Assembly: GCA_963930655.1 (NCBI GenBank)
Contig: OZ005603.1
Location: forward strand, 27,604,201-27,668,200
Source: Myrica gale
Taxonomy: Eukaryota > Streptophyta > Magnoliopsida > Fagales > Myricaceae
DNA: 64,000 bases
Direction of reading: 5' to 3'
Part shown: positions 48,096-60,772 of the stretch, one piece after another
How positions within the stretch are numbered: position 1 is the stretch's first letter
Layout: every line of letters starts with the position of its first letter
The notes under the pieces: generated by a model
What the model saw: the letters and a program-made list of their open reading frames with translations, nothing else
Database searches by the model: none
Told to the model about the DNA's origin: nothing
Position numbers and translations under genes: made by a program

Positions 48096-51000
48096 TCATT
48101 TTTCTGGTGTTGATGATATTTTCTGGGTGGTCTGGTAATTAAAATGGAACAAAAACTTCAGATATTTCCTGGACATATATAACGTTGTAAAGCTGTACCC
48201 TAAAGTCGACGTTGTATACTTACGAACTGGTGTACTTTTGGATACAAAGAAGCATGCTCCGATGACGAGGTAGCATAAGAGGAGAACCAATCCTTTAAGG
48301 TAGTGAGAAGTCCCATCCTATAAAATCGTAGGTTAAGTATAGCACTTCAATTAGAAGGAACGACGAGCAGACACGATATATACAGTGGCGGAACCAGGAT
48401 TAAAATTTATGGGTGTCGAACTTTAAAGGCGAAATGACAAAAAAAAATTTTCTTCGTAATGCAAAACATTGTCTTAGAGTTTTTTTTCTACGTCATTATC
48501 TTAGAGTTATAATGTCGAAAATTAAAGACTAAAAGCATTAAAAATATTGGAATACATGTACCGTAATATATACTGCGACTGAAAGGTGACAATTGGATCC
48601 TACGAGTTTGCATCTTCTGAAAATGTTGCAAAATTGCTTCGTTCTCAATAGTTTTAAAAACTTCTTACTCAATGTACACTAACATGCAACCATTCATTCA
48701 GTTATCTCTCATCCTATTACACAAATCACTTTTGATGATCTCATTTAAGTTAATCCTCTACTTAATTCTAAAATTTTAGAACAAATTACAGATAATTTTG
48801 ATGGTTGAGGTCTTGATGCCATTAGAGGTTGTCTTTCTTACATTTTTTGTTACTACCACAACTGGAATCTGTCTTTTTTTTCCTCTTTTTTCTTTTGACA
48901 AAAGGTTACTTGGGATGCATTTGTAATTTATTTTCTCTAGGTTCTATGGATTTGAAATTGAAAGATATTCACATTCTTCAAAGCAACTTACACACAAAAC
49001 AACAATTGATGACAAACCATGCTCTGAATAATAAAAATAAAATTTACAATATAAGCAAGATTTAGTAAAAGAGTTCCTTAGATAAACAAATCCCAAAAGT
49101 GATCAGAACTTTGGTTTGACCTATACAAGAATCCTAAACAAACACAGCATTTTTCGAGATCTCTAATAAAAATGAAGAAACAAATCAACATAGGGAGAAA
49201 AAAATGAAGTGATCTTGATTATGAAAAATTAGGAGCAAAGAGTAAATAATTTTTTACTAACATAAATTTAGCAAGATGACATGAAGTTACCCCTCGGTTG
49301 AAGAATTTGTAATCAATGCAAAACAAAAAATTATAATAACTCTATATTTGCCTTAATTATTATGTAGCACTAGGAGCAAAATCAATGTATAAAAAAAAAT
49401 ATTTTTTAGATCCGATACCCATTAAGTCTATTTGACCTGGATTTAATGGGTATCGGACCTAGTTAATTTATAAAGAAAAAGAAAAAGAAATAAAAAAAAC
49501 TAAATGTAAAATTTTTTTTGGGGGGTGCGATGGGTATCGGCCGATACCCATCTGCAACCCCCTCCTTCCGCCACTGGATATATATATATATATATATAGA
49601 AATTAGAGATCGGGCACATGTTTTTCTGGCTTAAGTTTAATATATTTACCTGCAAAGCGAACGCTGTAGCAATTATTGATAAAGCAAGAGAGCCAGTCTC
49701 AAGGACGTTGAAATCAAGATCCATTTTGATTCCCATAATCCAAGCTACAACGACGCATAATGGAACCTGAATATTTAGACCATATATCAAGAATCAGCAT
49801 AAAGTTTTTCGAAAGACGTTTGTAAAGAAATATTTGATCCAGCATCGATCGGCTTTAAATTCTCACCACAAACATTGCAATTTGAGTTGCAGACCCCAAA
49901 GCAACACCTAGAGTTATATCCTGCATTTGTTGCCATGCACAATATTGTTTCGCTTAGAATTATCTCACTGCTACACAAAGTCGCACAAAATATGAAGTCT
50001 GGTACCATATAGAGTTCTCACCAACTTGTTCTTAAAAGCAAATATGATTGCTCCTGCATGTTCTGCTGCATTTCCAACAATTGGTAGCAAGATGATGCTA
50101 AGGAAGCTGACAGACAAGCCCCAGGACTCTGATGCATCCTGAAAGGGATTGAAAATGGAATACCGTGAGTGACCATGATAGAGAGGAACTGCTGTCTCTA
50201 ATTATGGATCAAAATGGTTTAGTTACCTCAATTGTATGCACGACATATTCTGACAATAAAGCTATGATTAAGGTCATCCCGACCAACCAAGTGAATCCAC
50301 TCCAGAACCCTATTACAGCCGCTTCCTCCGCACCATCATCTTCATCTTCTGATTCCTGATAGATCTCACCATTTTCATGACTTATCCTAAGTTAGCATAT
50401 CAGTAGGTGGGAGTGGTTGATCAAAAAATTATTTGGCTACACAAAAGTGAGGTAATTACCTCCTGGGTTTCAAATAACTCCCGGTGTGTCCACAGTTGGA
50501 AGATGATGTACGCAGCGTATGCAATTAGCATAACGATGCTACTGGCTCTCGATAACTGGAGTGCAGGCTCGGCTGTCAGAGCAGCTGAGGCCCCAGCATA
50601 CCGAAACAGCATCGGCAGCAAGTGGCACAATAATGCCAGCAGGAGCAGGAGCGAGTTCACATCGGCTTGTCTCTGTTAAATCAAATCAAACATCAAATTT
50701 ATAATCTCAAACTTCAGCCATGAGAGTAAGTCATATATACATAAAATTAAAAAAAAAAGCAGTTTCCATATATAATTACTCACTCTGTCGTACTTCTGTT
50801 CTTTACTCAGGTTGGCAAGGCCACCACAAAAGAGTGATGTCCCAAGAACAAGAAGAAGGTTAGAAAGGACGGACCCCAAAAGAGAGTACTTGACCACTGC
50901 TATTTTACGTTCGCTTAGAGCAAATATTGCTATAATGAGCTCCGTAGCATTCCCACATGTCGCATTCAGGAGCCCGCCCACTGCGAAATCATGGAGTAAA

Positions 51001-52859
51001 AGTAGATTAACATCTGTTAAGTGTTTCGTTCGCGAAACTGCGATTCTTACATTTGCAGGGGTTCAATTTGGCAGCAGAAGGTAAATATGGACTTTGATAA
51101 AACATATTAAGATATTATCAAATGGAACAGTACTAGAAATCTTTGAATTTGAACCTCCAAGTATTATATGAACCGCTTGATGAAATATTTTATTATCTTT
51201 TCACGAGAACAGGTGTGTACAAGCCAACATAATTGGAGGATGGAATTTGTACATATATATCTAGAGGCTTCGGTTGAAGATAGCTATAATATATTAAACG
51301 CATACAACAAAATGTTGTTTTCAACCTGTCGAAGTGTCCAGACTCGAAAATGATATCCCAACTCTCTCCCCGGAAGATGTCACAGAGAAAGGCCAAATTA
51401 ATCATGAGGGTATAATACCCAATCTTTCATTTTGAGTCATTAGCTAGGATTGGAATGAAAACCACGGATCAAAATTCTCTTCAATTTTCTGTTTGAATTG
51501 AATTGTCCAATTCAGAGAGAGTTGTGCAGTAACTTTATCATGTAGTGGCGGTCTATTGAATTCAGAACTTAAGAATACGGTTTGTTCTCTGGATTTAACC
51601 CTCCAGGATTAATGTTATGAAGCACTTGGTATATATAGAAGAACTAATTATGCTTTGAAGAATGCCCAAAGAGGATGTAGAACTCTTTGTTACATTGAGT
51701 CAATTGAAGGACGCATCTTCAATTTAAAGTAAATAGAGAATTAATGTAATCCTTGGACTCTTATTTGATTCGAAAAGTTCAATCTGGCCAAAATGAAAGC
51801 GATCGAGAAATATATACTTGAGGCTCATACCTGTTGGACCGGTGTAATAAGCAATTTGTCTGCAATTTATGGTGCAAAATAAATAGAAAAAAAATATATC
51901 AGCATTGGGACGTACGTTCCTCAGCAAAATGCATTTATAGATGATGAACAATGAAAAATAGATAGATCATGTCCAGGGAATTGGAATTTTCTGTCTTACT
52001 CTGTCAGGAAGCTGACACGTTCGGCGAGTGGTACGAGTCCAAGTAAGCTCAAACCGAAAACCCATGGCTGTAAATTGCAATGGTTATCCAACATGGAAAG
52101 AAATGAGAAAGTAAATTATATATATTTATATTCCAGGGCCTGCTTTGCTGTTTACAGCAGTTTACTATTTATCTTGACAGCCTATATAAACTGATCAATC
52201 AAATCAGTTTCCTTGTAGAAATTTATCCATTAATTTCATAACCATGCATTAATATTTATATAATATTGTTTTTTTTTTAAATTGATATACTCATATACTA
52301 TTTTAAATTCACATCTTTTAAATATATATTAATTCAAAATTTCAAACTGAAGAGTCCCAATTATTTGAGTTTAATAATAAAAAATTCATCACATAATTTA
52401 TTATTATTATAATATTTATTAAAAATCTTCTATCTCTTACTTTTCACCAACTCCCATAACATATCTTTATTTTATAATATTTTTCAAACTCCAATACTCA
52501 AACATCCCTATATATATATATATATATTTAGTGATAGCTCGTAATTAGAACCACTCTTAACAGTTTTTTGCACTTGAACTTACTCTTCCGAAACCGTAAC
52601 AATCGCCGAGAATGGCTAGCGGGATGGCCGGAAAGAGAACGAAAAGCTTCGTCCCAAAAATAACCTCTTGAAGATTAGACAACAAAGGCCTAAGCCGCCC
52701 ACAAGGAACTCTTGATATTAGAGAGATGTCGGACTTCTTGCGGAGAGACGACGATGACATGTTGTGGGCCGTCCGGCCATGCCGCATCTCCTTGTTCATG
52801 GTCTTGAGGTTGCCATTTTCCAAGAGCCACGGTTCACGGTTAGAAGTCTGCGAAGCCAT
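48096..52859 (-). CDS. CAX: Vacuolar cation/H+ exchanger, type I CAX (CAX1/3/4-like)
   Basis: This is a tonoplast Ca2+ (or other cation)/H+ antiporter. Ten exons join in phase: 52584-52859, 52000-52067, 51831-51859, 50784-50980, 50460-50672, 50227-50355, 50022-50138, 49867-49920, 49650-49766 and 48096-48317, giving 473 aa. The N-terminal regulatory region begins MASQTSN, with [18 protein letters not shown]. The two hallmark alpha-repeats are [13 protein letters not shown] (about 134-146) and [19 protein letters not shown] (about 326-344). An acidic loop, [11 protein letters not shown], separates the two halves (about 262-272). The ATG at 52859 is used; the frame extends further but without an ATG. 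The C-terminus is uncertain: a good donor (GTAAGT) at 48223 could remove the last 40 codons or so. Intron 9 contains a whole hAT element. Confidence 0.93.
48383..49576 (-). mobile_element. Non-autonomous hAT element copy 2, inside CAX intron 9
   Basis: It has the same termini (CAGTGGCGGAACCAGG and CCGCCACTG) and interior as the element at 36097-37033. The 8-bp duplication is GATATATA (48375-48382, 49577-49584). The transposase-like relic is present on the minus strand (about 48600-48740) but has extra stops. A hairpin with arms around CCGATACCCATTAAGTC lies near 49408-49460. It accounts for about 1.2 kb of the 1.33 kb intron. Confidence 0.93.
52280..52510 (-). mobile_element. AT-rich MITE-like segment, family B copy 1 (CAX intron 1)
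   Basis: The part at 52411-52460 is the inverse of 56597-56650 with about 84% identity by eye (GTTATGGGAGTTRGTG, then GAAGATTTTTAATAAATATT). No coding potential. The boundaries are approximate. Confidence 0.5.
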
Positions 52860-52959
52860 GTGATCTGGTGCCACAAACCGATAGAAAATAGTACTGTTCT
52901 ATAGCGAGAAATGCGTTTCTGATCAGTAGGCTGTTTCTATATCTATGTGCGTTATAGGG

Positions 52960-53000
52960 AGAGTGAGAGCTACTGTTATAAATAGCATTGCGATAGACAA
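52960..53000 (-). promoter_or_regulatory. Candidate CAX TATA box
   Basis: On the minus strand CTATTTATAAC lies at about 52976-52986, roughly 120 bp upstream of the CAX ATG. Position and sequence suit a core promoter; no further evidence. Confidence 0.35.
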
Positions 53001-53213
53001 TTATATGGTAGGCCGGAGCTAGCAGCTTCTTCCTCGAAGTTTCGTCCCACCAAAATAGATTTTCTAGATAAGCATGCAGTTAAATTTTAAACCAGGGGCG
53101 GTGGACTTCATAATATATTTAGCCCCAAATGAAATTTGCACAAGTATATATATCAGGGGGCTCAAACCATCCATATAGGGATTTGGGGTATTGTGTTATT
53201 TCTTTAATTTTTG

Positions 53214-53548
53214 GAAAAAATATATTTTATACCCACAAACTATTGTAGGTTTTACACTTTCCACCATAAACTATTATGTTTGAGTATTACACCCTCTAAC
53301 TATCAATCTTAAATATTTTGCACTCTTTATCAAAATTTTAGACTAAAATGACGATAATACCCTTGACCCACTTTGAATTATTGAAGATATTGTTGTAAAT
53401 TCATTAAATTTCGGGAATATTATGGTTGGAATGAGAGTATAAAGTGTATAACATTAGTAGTTGAATGGTGCAATGTGTCAAAAATGATAGTTTAGGGTGT
53501 AATATTTCACAAATCCAGTAGTTTATGGGTGAAAATTGTATTTTTTAT
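53214..53548. mobile_element. MITE with long imperfect terminal inverted repeats
   Basis: The left arm (ATTTTATACCCACAAACTAT, then GGTTTTACAC) is mirrored at the right (GTGTAATATTTCACAAAT, then AGTTTATGGGTGAAAATT). The arms are about 45 bp with mismatches. The interior repeats phrases such as ACACCCTCTAACTATCA. No coding capacity; the superfamily was not determined. Confidence 0.55.
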
Positions 53549-54871
53549 TTATGATGTGTCATAAATGGGAGCCTCAAAATATGCTAAAATAATAATGAAT
53601 TCTACCTGGGTCATTGATAGCATTTATTAATATATTGATAATATCAGAATATTAAACAGGTTAGGACTGAAAACTTTACAACTGAAACAATTTTCCACAA
53701 AGTACTATATTATTATTCGAGTTATTTTGAATAACTATAGTTAAGTCAACCGCGAAAATTTAAAATTTCGACGTTACAAGATTCATGTGACACAATATAC
53801 TGCATTTTTTAAACGCTTCAACAACCGCAGCGAAAACAGTCAAAAGTCAAAAAGTTTGAAGACTTGCGTTTGACTTATCGACAATATATATTGCTTCTTA
53901 TTTTTTTTTCCTTGCAAAATTTTCATTCGTAATTTTCCCATGACTCTGCGTCGTCGACATCTGGAAACAAATGAGTCCACGTGTTTAATCACCATCGGTC
54001 GTCACCAGTGACCTGGGAATTAATTAATTACAGCATTCCATCCTGGCATTAATGAACACAAGTCAAATATTGTAAGAAAAGGTGGCAAGGGATCATAAAG
54101 GTATCAAGAAAAATTCTGAAAATGTGGTTAGTGGTTATAGTATGAGGGAAGCTAAACGATTCTTCTTTCTACTTCCTGAACCAAGAAAAATTTGCAGTCC
54201 GTACGTGCATGCATTAACGCTTTCTACTTTGGTGGGTTTCGATGTTGTTGTGAAGTGACATTTGAGCCATTTCCTCCACAAAAACATCTGTCGACGGGAT
54301 CCATGAGTTTAGAGTTTTGCACTTTTGCTTATTTTGTTGTCTGTTTATTACTGTCACTTTACTGTACTGTGACGCTAAAGAAGACGTGTAGAACTGTGTA
54401 CAGAGCGATAGCAATTTCTTGTGGCTAGCTTTGCGTTATAACTGGAACATATATATCTAGAGTACTTGGGGAACTTCCAACTCACCGTACGGTGGCATAT
54501 ATGCATGGGAACCTTCGTGGAAACTTCGCATGCCCGTACAAACCAGACAGTACTTATGGGGGTGGCATTATATCCTTTAATGCTCGAAGAAACTTAAAAA
54601 GGACAAAACAGCCCTAGTATTAGAGCAGAAAAGGGAAGTTGTCCTAAGAAATTAATTAACTTGCAGACATGCATGAGCAGTTGCCTTCCTCTGTTGCAAG
54701 CAGAGACGGATACTGTTAACAGTAATTTATTAACTTATTAATGATTGAAAGGCATACTATGTTTTTTCCCGTGCAAATTATAGGGTAAAAACAGTAAGTG
54801 CCAAAGGTAAGGAAGGTAGAAAGAAGTTTCCCAAGAACAGAAGCAGATAGGGCATGCAAAACCTTTCCAGG

Positions 54872-54904
<33 letters not shown>

Positions 54905-56520
54905 TTGCCATCCCAAATTCCGTTGTGGATGAGCTTGGCAGCACAAGTTTTCTCGACATCTTGGCTTCTGAAGGTGCTTTCGGTTATGGCAGGTGCTTAA
55001 GGGTATGGCAGGTGCTTCCTTAGATTATTATTGAGAGATATTTTACTTCCAAGTATGTATGTTGGCACCCCACGTAGATATCTGAAACACGCAAAATCCT
55101 GGCCCGGGCCCCCCTTTCTTCGAGCGATCTCTCGACTCTTGGTTAGGTGGATACGTAGATCACCTTCAAAGGCTTATTATTTACGTGTTCCCGTTTCCAT
55201 ATTTTTAATAGAATTTCTAAATCAGCGAAAATTGTTATGAGAATGTAAAATTGAACTTATTAATTTTTTCACTTATATTTAATAATGTTATATGAAGTTT
55301 TATTTATAAGTCATTGAATATAATAGTCGTTTTAGCAATAGTCGTTTTAGCAATGTGACTCTAACTTTAATATTTAGGAACAGAAACTTGCCCTTGTCGT
55401 TTTATCTTCTAACATCATATATTGGAGTCGGATTTTTCATTACATCAGGGCAAGTTTCTACCTTTGCTAGCCGCAAAACATATTCGGTGCAGCTAGCTTC
55501 GTTGGTTTTCATCTTTTTTGGGTCAGTTTTTTCAATGTTCTGTTGGGAAATGAGATCATGTCTGGGGTTATATTAGTGATTGTGATTGTGATTCTGCTTC
55601 TTTTCATCGATACCCGGGGATAGGCCCACCGCCCACATATTTGTGAAGGCAAAACAAAATATAGCCGTTCGTTGTCGTCCCCATCAATATGTGCCTGCAG
55701 CCTGCATGTGCGATCGATAGCCCCATATATACTGATGCCCACCTTCATATAATAGCTCCTACATATATGTATATATATGGCGACATTATCGCTAATCCAA
55801 AACCAACCCACATGCATGGACATGATATAGACCCGGCCACTCCCAGTGTGGATTACCATTAGCCTGCTGAGCACCCTACGCCAAATCTTTGCCCCCACAA
55901 TGCATGTGTTACGCAGCTTCCGCGAAGCTTCGTCTTTCTGCTTCAGCTTTTCCGCACGACTTTGTGCGTACGGATAATTGGCGTTTCTTTTCGGTTCTGT
56001 AACGTAACTGACAAATTTTCAGTGTTTGCGAGGTTGTGTGGTCAATCTTCTTGGAGTGTACGAAGTATTGGTCCCGATTTTCGTGACGCTTCAGAACCTC
56101 GAACCGACCTGGTTCATGCTATAGCTAGCAAGCACCAAAATACGTGTCATGTGTAGGAGAGTGCAAGAGGCAACTGTGATTTCCACGAACTTTCTTGAAA
56201 GTAAACGGTGCCGCACTGGTAACAGATATTTTGTCTCCATGCAGTAGCTACTTGGTGCTCATGTTTATTATACTAGAACCTCTAGTTCGTTCGAGCATTT
56301 GCTAATCCTAGGAATCAAGTGCTTATTTCATAGCTCAACAGAAAATAAATGCTTATTTATAGATGTTAATTCCGGTTTCTTCATGCATATAGAAAACTAA
56401 ATGACTTATTAAACCATAAAAAAAATTTCCCTCAATCTCGAAGGAAACTCAAATATTAATGAAATGGGAAGTTGGGCAATTTATACCAGTTCATATTTCC
56501 CCTCGACAAGTACTGGGGTC
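53549..56520. other. Long intergenic region, no gene recognised
   Basis: Nearly 3 kb with scattered short frames. I see a (CT)n-(TA)n microsatellite at 54873-54904 and a small direct repeat AGTCGTTTTAGCAAT near 55325-55355. The longest frame (129 codons, minus strand, 55509-55898) has no recognisable domain. Confidence 0.45.
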
Positions 56521-56524
56521 ATGG

Positions 56525-56705
56525 AGAATAAGGTGTTGTTTTGAGTGTGAAAATTTTGAGTATTGAAATTTGTGAAATATTATTGTTTGTGAAAAAGTTA
56601 TGGGAGTTAGTGTAAAAATGAAGAAAGAGAAGATTTTTAATAAATATTATAAAAATTTAAAATTATTTAATGAATTATTTAATATTATAAAAATTCCGCA
56701 CCCTC
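56525..56705 (+). mobile_element. AT-rich MITE-like segment, family B copy 2
   Basis: It contains GTTATGGGAGTTAGTG followed by GAAGATTTTTAATAAATATT at 56597-56650, shared with the inverted copy in CAX intron 1. The ends are approximate. Confidence 0.5.
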
Positions 56706-57384
56706 CATTATTCCCCAAAAAGGAACTGGAAAGGGATTAAAGGGCACATCTTGACAAAACTCAGAGGCTCTGCATTATTAGTAGATACAAATAGAGTCAC
56801 CGTTTTCCCTGTCCCCAATATCTTCTACCGAAGTCTCTCTTTACGTCCGTATTACTTCTATATTTTGCTTTTGGGACTTGAAACGTGCACTGTTTCTTCC
56901 AAGGAATAACTTTGCTACTGACACGGGAGCGTAAAAATACAAGGCCTATCGCGATCATCAACGGCTTCTGCGGATAAGCCCAGTAAGAGCATAAAGCATC
57001 ATTTGGAGCTTAGACCACCCCACACATGCTACAACCAAATATATGGCACCCCATTTAGCTTCGAAAGATTGAAGAACAGTGCTCCAGGACTAGACATCAA
57101 AACTCAAAGCACGCAACTTCTAGAGAATCAGATAGTCTACAACAATGCCCCCCTCTTTCTCAAAATGAAATCGATTAAGATGTATATGATCTTAATGACT
57201 TAATCTCCTTCAAAACAATGGCGCTGAGTCACTCGCATACAATGAAGCCAAGGACCATGGTGCTTAATTGCTCACAAAGACCATGGTGCAGAGCCGTCCT
57301 CTAGTCGATGGACCATGGTGCTCATAAAGACCTTGTTTAAACTAGGCTGGCTACACTTTCTCATTTCAGCCTCTACCATTAACT

Positions 57385-60300
57385 TTATTTAGTCTCCAAA
57401 GCAGTACCATGCCCCGGCTTGATGCAGTATACACGGGAACCAATGTGCTCTACTTCAAGACCAGCGCTCTCACAGCCAGTGAAGAAGAGAGATTCATCGT
57501 CCTTGCCAATTCTCCTTCTCCAACTCATTAGAAAGGCTGGCCGGGGCAACCTGAACCCTGCTTCTGCCCAGAAGAAGCACAAAGAATATCAGAAAGATTA
57601 TCTGTTTCATTCTATAATACATATACCCATAGTATTTGTTAGGTCTATACCACCATTCTGTTCAGTCTCCATCAGTGAAACTGCTTTGTTATCCTTGGGC
57701 TTGTAAGATTTGAGAAGAAACGAGAGAGTCTTCACCAAGTTTGGGTACTGTTTCACATCTACAAGCAGACAAGAAGAAACACAGTAAGACCTATTTCATC
57801 TTCCTTTTACTCTGCTTCGAGATGGGGCTGGGGTGGGCATGTGGGATGAAGGATATGACACTAGAGTAAGTAATTTCCTATTATGAGGAAATAATTTAAC
57901 AGCCATGAAGAGCATGTGTTTTCCAGGCACGGAGACCAGATAAACAAACACCCTTGATCCTTTGCTCTAAAGATGGAAATCACTATTTCAGGACTTTGCA
58001 CCAGACAAATTGCATCTATCTACATTGCACATAACAATATCTTAAACTAAATCCAAATACCAGAAAACCAAAAGAGCTGAATGTTGTGAACATACTTTAA
58101 ACATCTAACTAACATTACCATCTTTCCATACCTATCATGTTAATGCTTTATTCTTTTGATAAAAAAAACTACATATTGTAAAGGACGATGTAATACAACC
58201 AGAGATCCATCCGGACGGTAATTATGTAATCAAGGGGCGACTTGGGAAAAGACTTACAGTGCAAAGACGTGGATGTTAGATGGCCAAACCGGCAAAACAT
58301 TGGAAGATTTCAAGTGTAAGATGGCAAAATTGGAATTTACAGGCTTCAGGTATCCAACGGAAAGTTTCAAATAACAATGTCAACGCCACAAAATAGATGT
58401 GCAACTACAGACATGACCAACTGCAAATACCTCATCCATAAGGCAACAACTTACGTCAGTATTGCCAGTTTTTGTCACAAAAAATAACCACAAGATTAGA
58501 AGATTTACAGTGCAAAGACGTGGATGTTAGATGGCCAAACCGGCAAAACATTGGAAGATTTCAAGTGTAAGATGGCAAAATTGGAATTTACAGGCTTCAG
58601 GCATCCAACGGAAAGTTTCAAATAACAATGTCAATGCCACAAAATAGATGTGCAACTACAGACATGACCAACTGCAAATACCTCATCCATAAGGCAACAA
58701 CTCACGTCAGTATTGCCAGTTTTTGTCACAAAAAATAACCACAAGATTAGCACAGGCAATATCTCAGTGCCTTCACGACCTCCACAGATCACAATCCACA
58801 AAACTCCTAGCTTAAGGTGGTGGATTTCTCCCCACTTTCCTTGGGTTTACTTTGTAGATGGATTTTTCTTCCTTATAGCCAGTTCCTTTCAATTTGTTTC
58901 TTGTACATTACACTATTTATTGCATGACATCACCACCCCCCAACACCAAACAAGAAGAAGAAGAGAAACAATCTAATTATTGAGTGAAAACAGAAAAAAA
59001 AACGTCGCAGATTTGAAGCTTACACAATAAGATGTCACTAGCAATAATCAGGTCCCAGTGTGGGTCAGCAATGGGAAAATTGTCCCCCCATGTATCTGAA
59101 AACACAAAAGCATGGCACTGAGTTAACGACATTTTACTCACAAGAACAAATCAATCACTAGAATTGAATAGCAGTGAACGACAAAATCAATACAACTATT
59201 TCCAGTTGATAGCCAGATTAAAAGAACTAAAATTATAATATCTAATTATAACTAATGGAAATAACCAGAGACAGACACTGACTGCAGCTTTCAATTGAAA
59301 GTGCAGTCAACAATCTGGAAAAAAACGCATCTGGATGTCACTCAAAACACAGATTGCGTTAAAAATATCTCCCAGTAATGGACAAAACTAGATTCACATA
59401 ACTAATTGGGCATAGAAAAGAACTCACGCCTTATGTGTGGAAGGACAGGTGTAATGCCATTAGCCTTGCAGTTATGAGCTATGTTTTCTTCAATTTCCTG
59501 ATCATCATAGTCTGATGTCGTAATGTCAAGACAATACGACTTCCGGAGATATATGGCCAAAGCACCAGTGCCACTGACATCAAACAGAACGTATAGAATC
59601 ACAAGGCATACATTAAACCCTTTAGACAACAAATTTAGCAGAACTTACTAAATTCCATGTGTTAAATAAGTGTAGGGTAGTTTAAGTGGAAAAAAAAAAT
59701 TACAAGTACCAGAAAAGAAAGAAGCTTAAATAAAGTAGCCACTATCCAATAATATTATAATGCATGTATTAGCTAGGCTTACTTCTCCAACTATTTAGTA
59801 GACGAACAAGTTTATATACAAATACACAGTATTACAGTTGCAACTGAGCAACACGACTTGAAGAAAACAAATAAGTCCTGTCGAATACTGCCTATAACAA
59901 GATCAAGAGGCAAACATGATCACTATCAATAGGAGTAGAAAATGACGACGCAAAAGATGGCTATAAATTAGTACGGAATCTAATACTAACAATGCCAGGT
60001 GATAAACGCACCTGCCCAATTCAATGCATCGCCGGCCTTCTAACATTGAGTGGTGCTGAACCAAAAATTCTGCAAAAGCAAATGTCCCTGGCCAGAGTAA
60101 GTTGGCATTGAGCTGGTGAAATGAAAATTCTTGGATGAGCAATTCCTACATATCAATCCAAACACAAAGGTAGGTTGTGAAAAGAACAAGATACTTGACC
60201 AAACACCGAAGACAAACAGTAGGCAAACTGAATAACCATTCTGGGAATTATTTAGTCCACCCAGTTAATTAGTCTTACTGATAAGTTATGAAACACCTAA

Positions 60301-60772
60301 GTGAAGAAGATTACCAACAACTCTTACTACCAAAATTGGGTGTCACAATATATACTCCTTTTTGCTGTCGTTACTCTAGACAACTACAAATAAAGTGTAG
60401 GTTTGAATTCTACCTTTCAACCCCATAGGAGAAAAAGACAAAACTTCTACTAACAAACCAAACCCAATTTGGCAAATCCTTCAAAATAAATAGTATCGTG
60501 GATTAAAGGAATAGTCTTTACCACTCCAGGAAATTCATGCTTCCTCTCCACGTAGCTTTGCTGGGTCTCTGTAGTTTCATCATCTACAAGGACAAGAGCC
60601 GGTTTTAAAGTTGATGGGAAACAAGCAAGCCAGAGATCTATTCCACTGAAGTAAAACTTAGAGAGAGAAAAAAAAAAGATAAAGAAAGGAAAAGGGAGCG
60701 ATAAGAGTTACGAGAAGAAGTGTCATCGTCGTCGGGAAAAAGCGAAGATGGGGAGAACAGAGCTATGTCCAT
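57385..60772 (-). CDS. S-adenosylmethionine-dependent methyltransferase (METTL21-type, At5g01470-like)
   Basis: Seven exons join in phase to 250 aa: 60712-60772, 60522-60583, 60012-60145, 59428-59573, 59024-59095, 57654-57758 and 57385-57557. The protein starts MDIALFSPSSLFPDDDD. It has LLIQEFSFHQLNANLLWPGT before the Rossmann fold. The SAM-binding motif I is ELGSGTGAL (about 83-91, split by intron 3). TTSDYDDQEIEENIAHN and the motif DLIIASDILLY follow, then LMSWRRRIGKDDE near the C-terminus. The fold and motifs match the METTL21/nicotinamide N-methyltransferase-like group of protein methyltransferases; the substrate is unknown. The last intron splits codon G in NG-FRL. Intron 5 carries a 251-bp tandem duplication. 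The start codon faces that of the GDSL gene across 0.9 kb. Confidence 0.92.
58254..58750. repeat. Tandem duplication with 251-bp period in methyltransferase intron 5
   Basis: Two copies of 246 bp (58254-58499 and 58505-58750) begin TTACAGTGCAAAGACGTGG and end CACAAGATTAG. I find three substitutions between them. They lie wholly within intron 5. Confidence 0.95.

Noticed and set aside
52860-52874. Upstream extension of CAX to 52874
   Set aside because: The codon there is GTG, not ATG; the family start MASQTS is at 52859.
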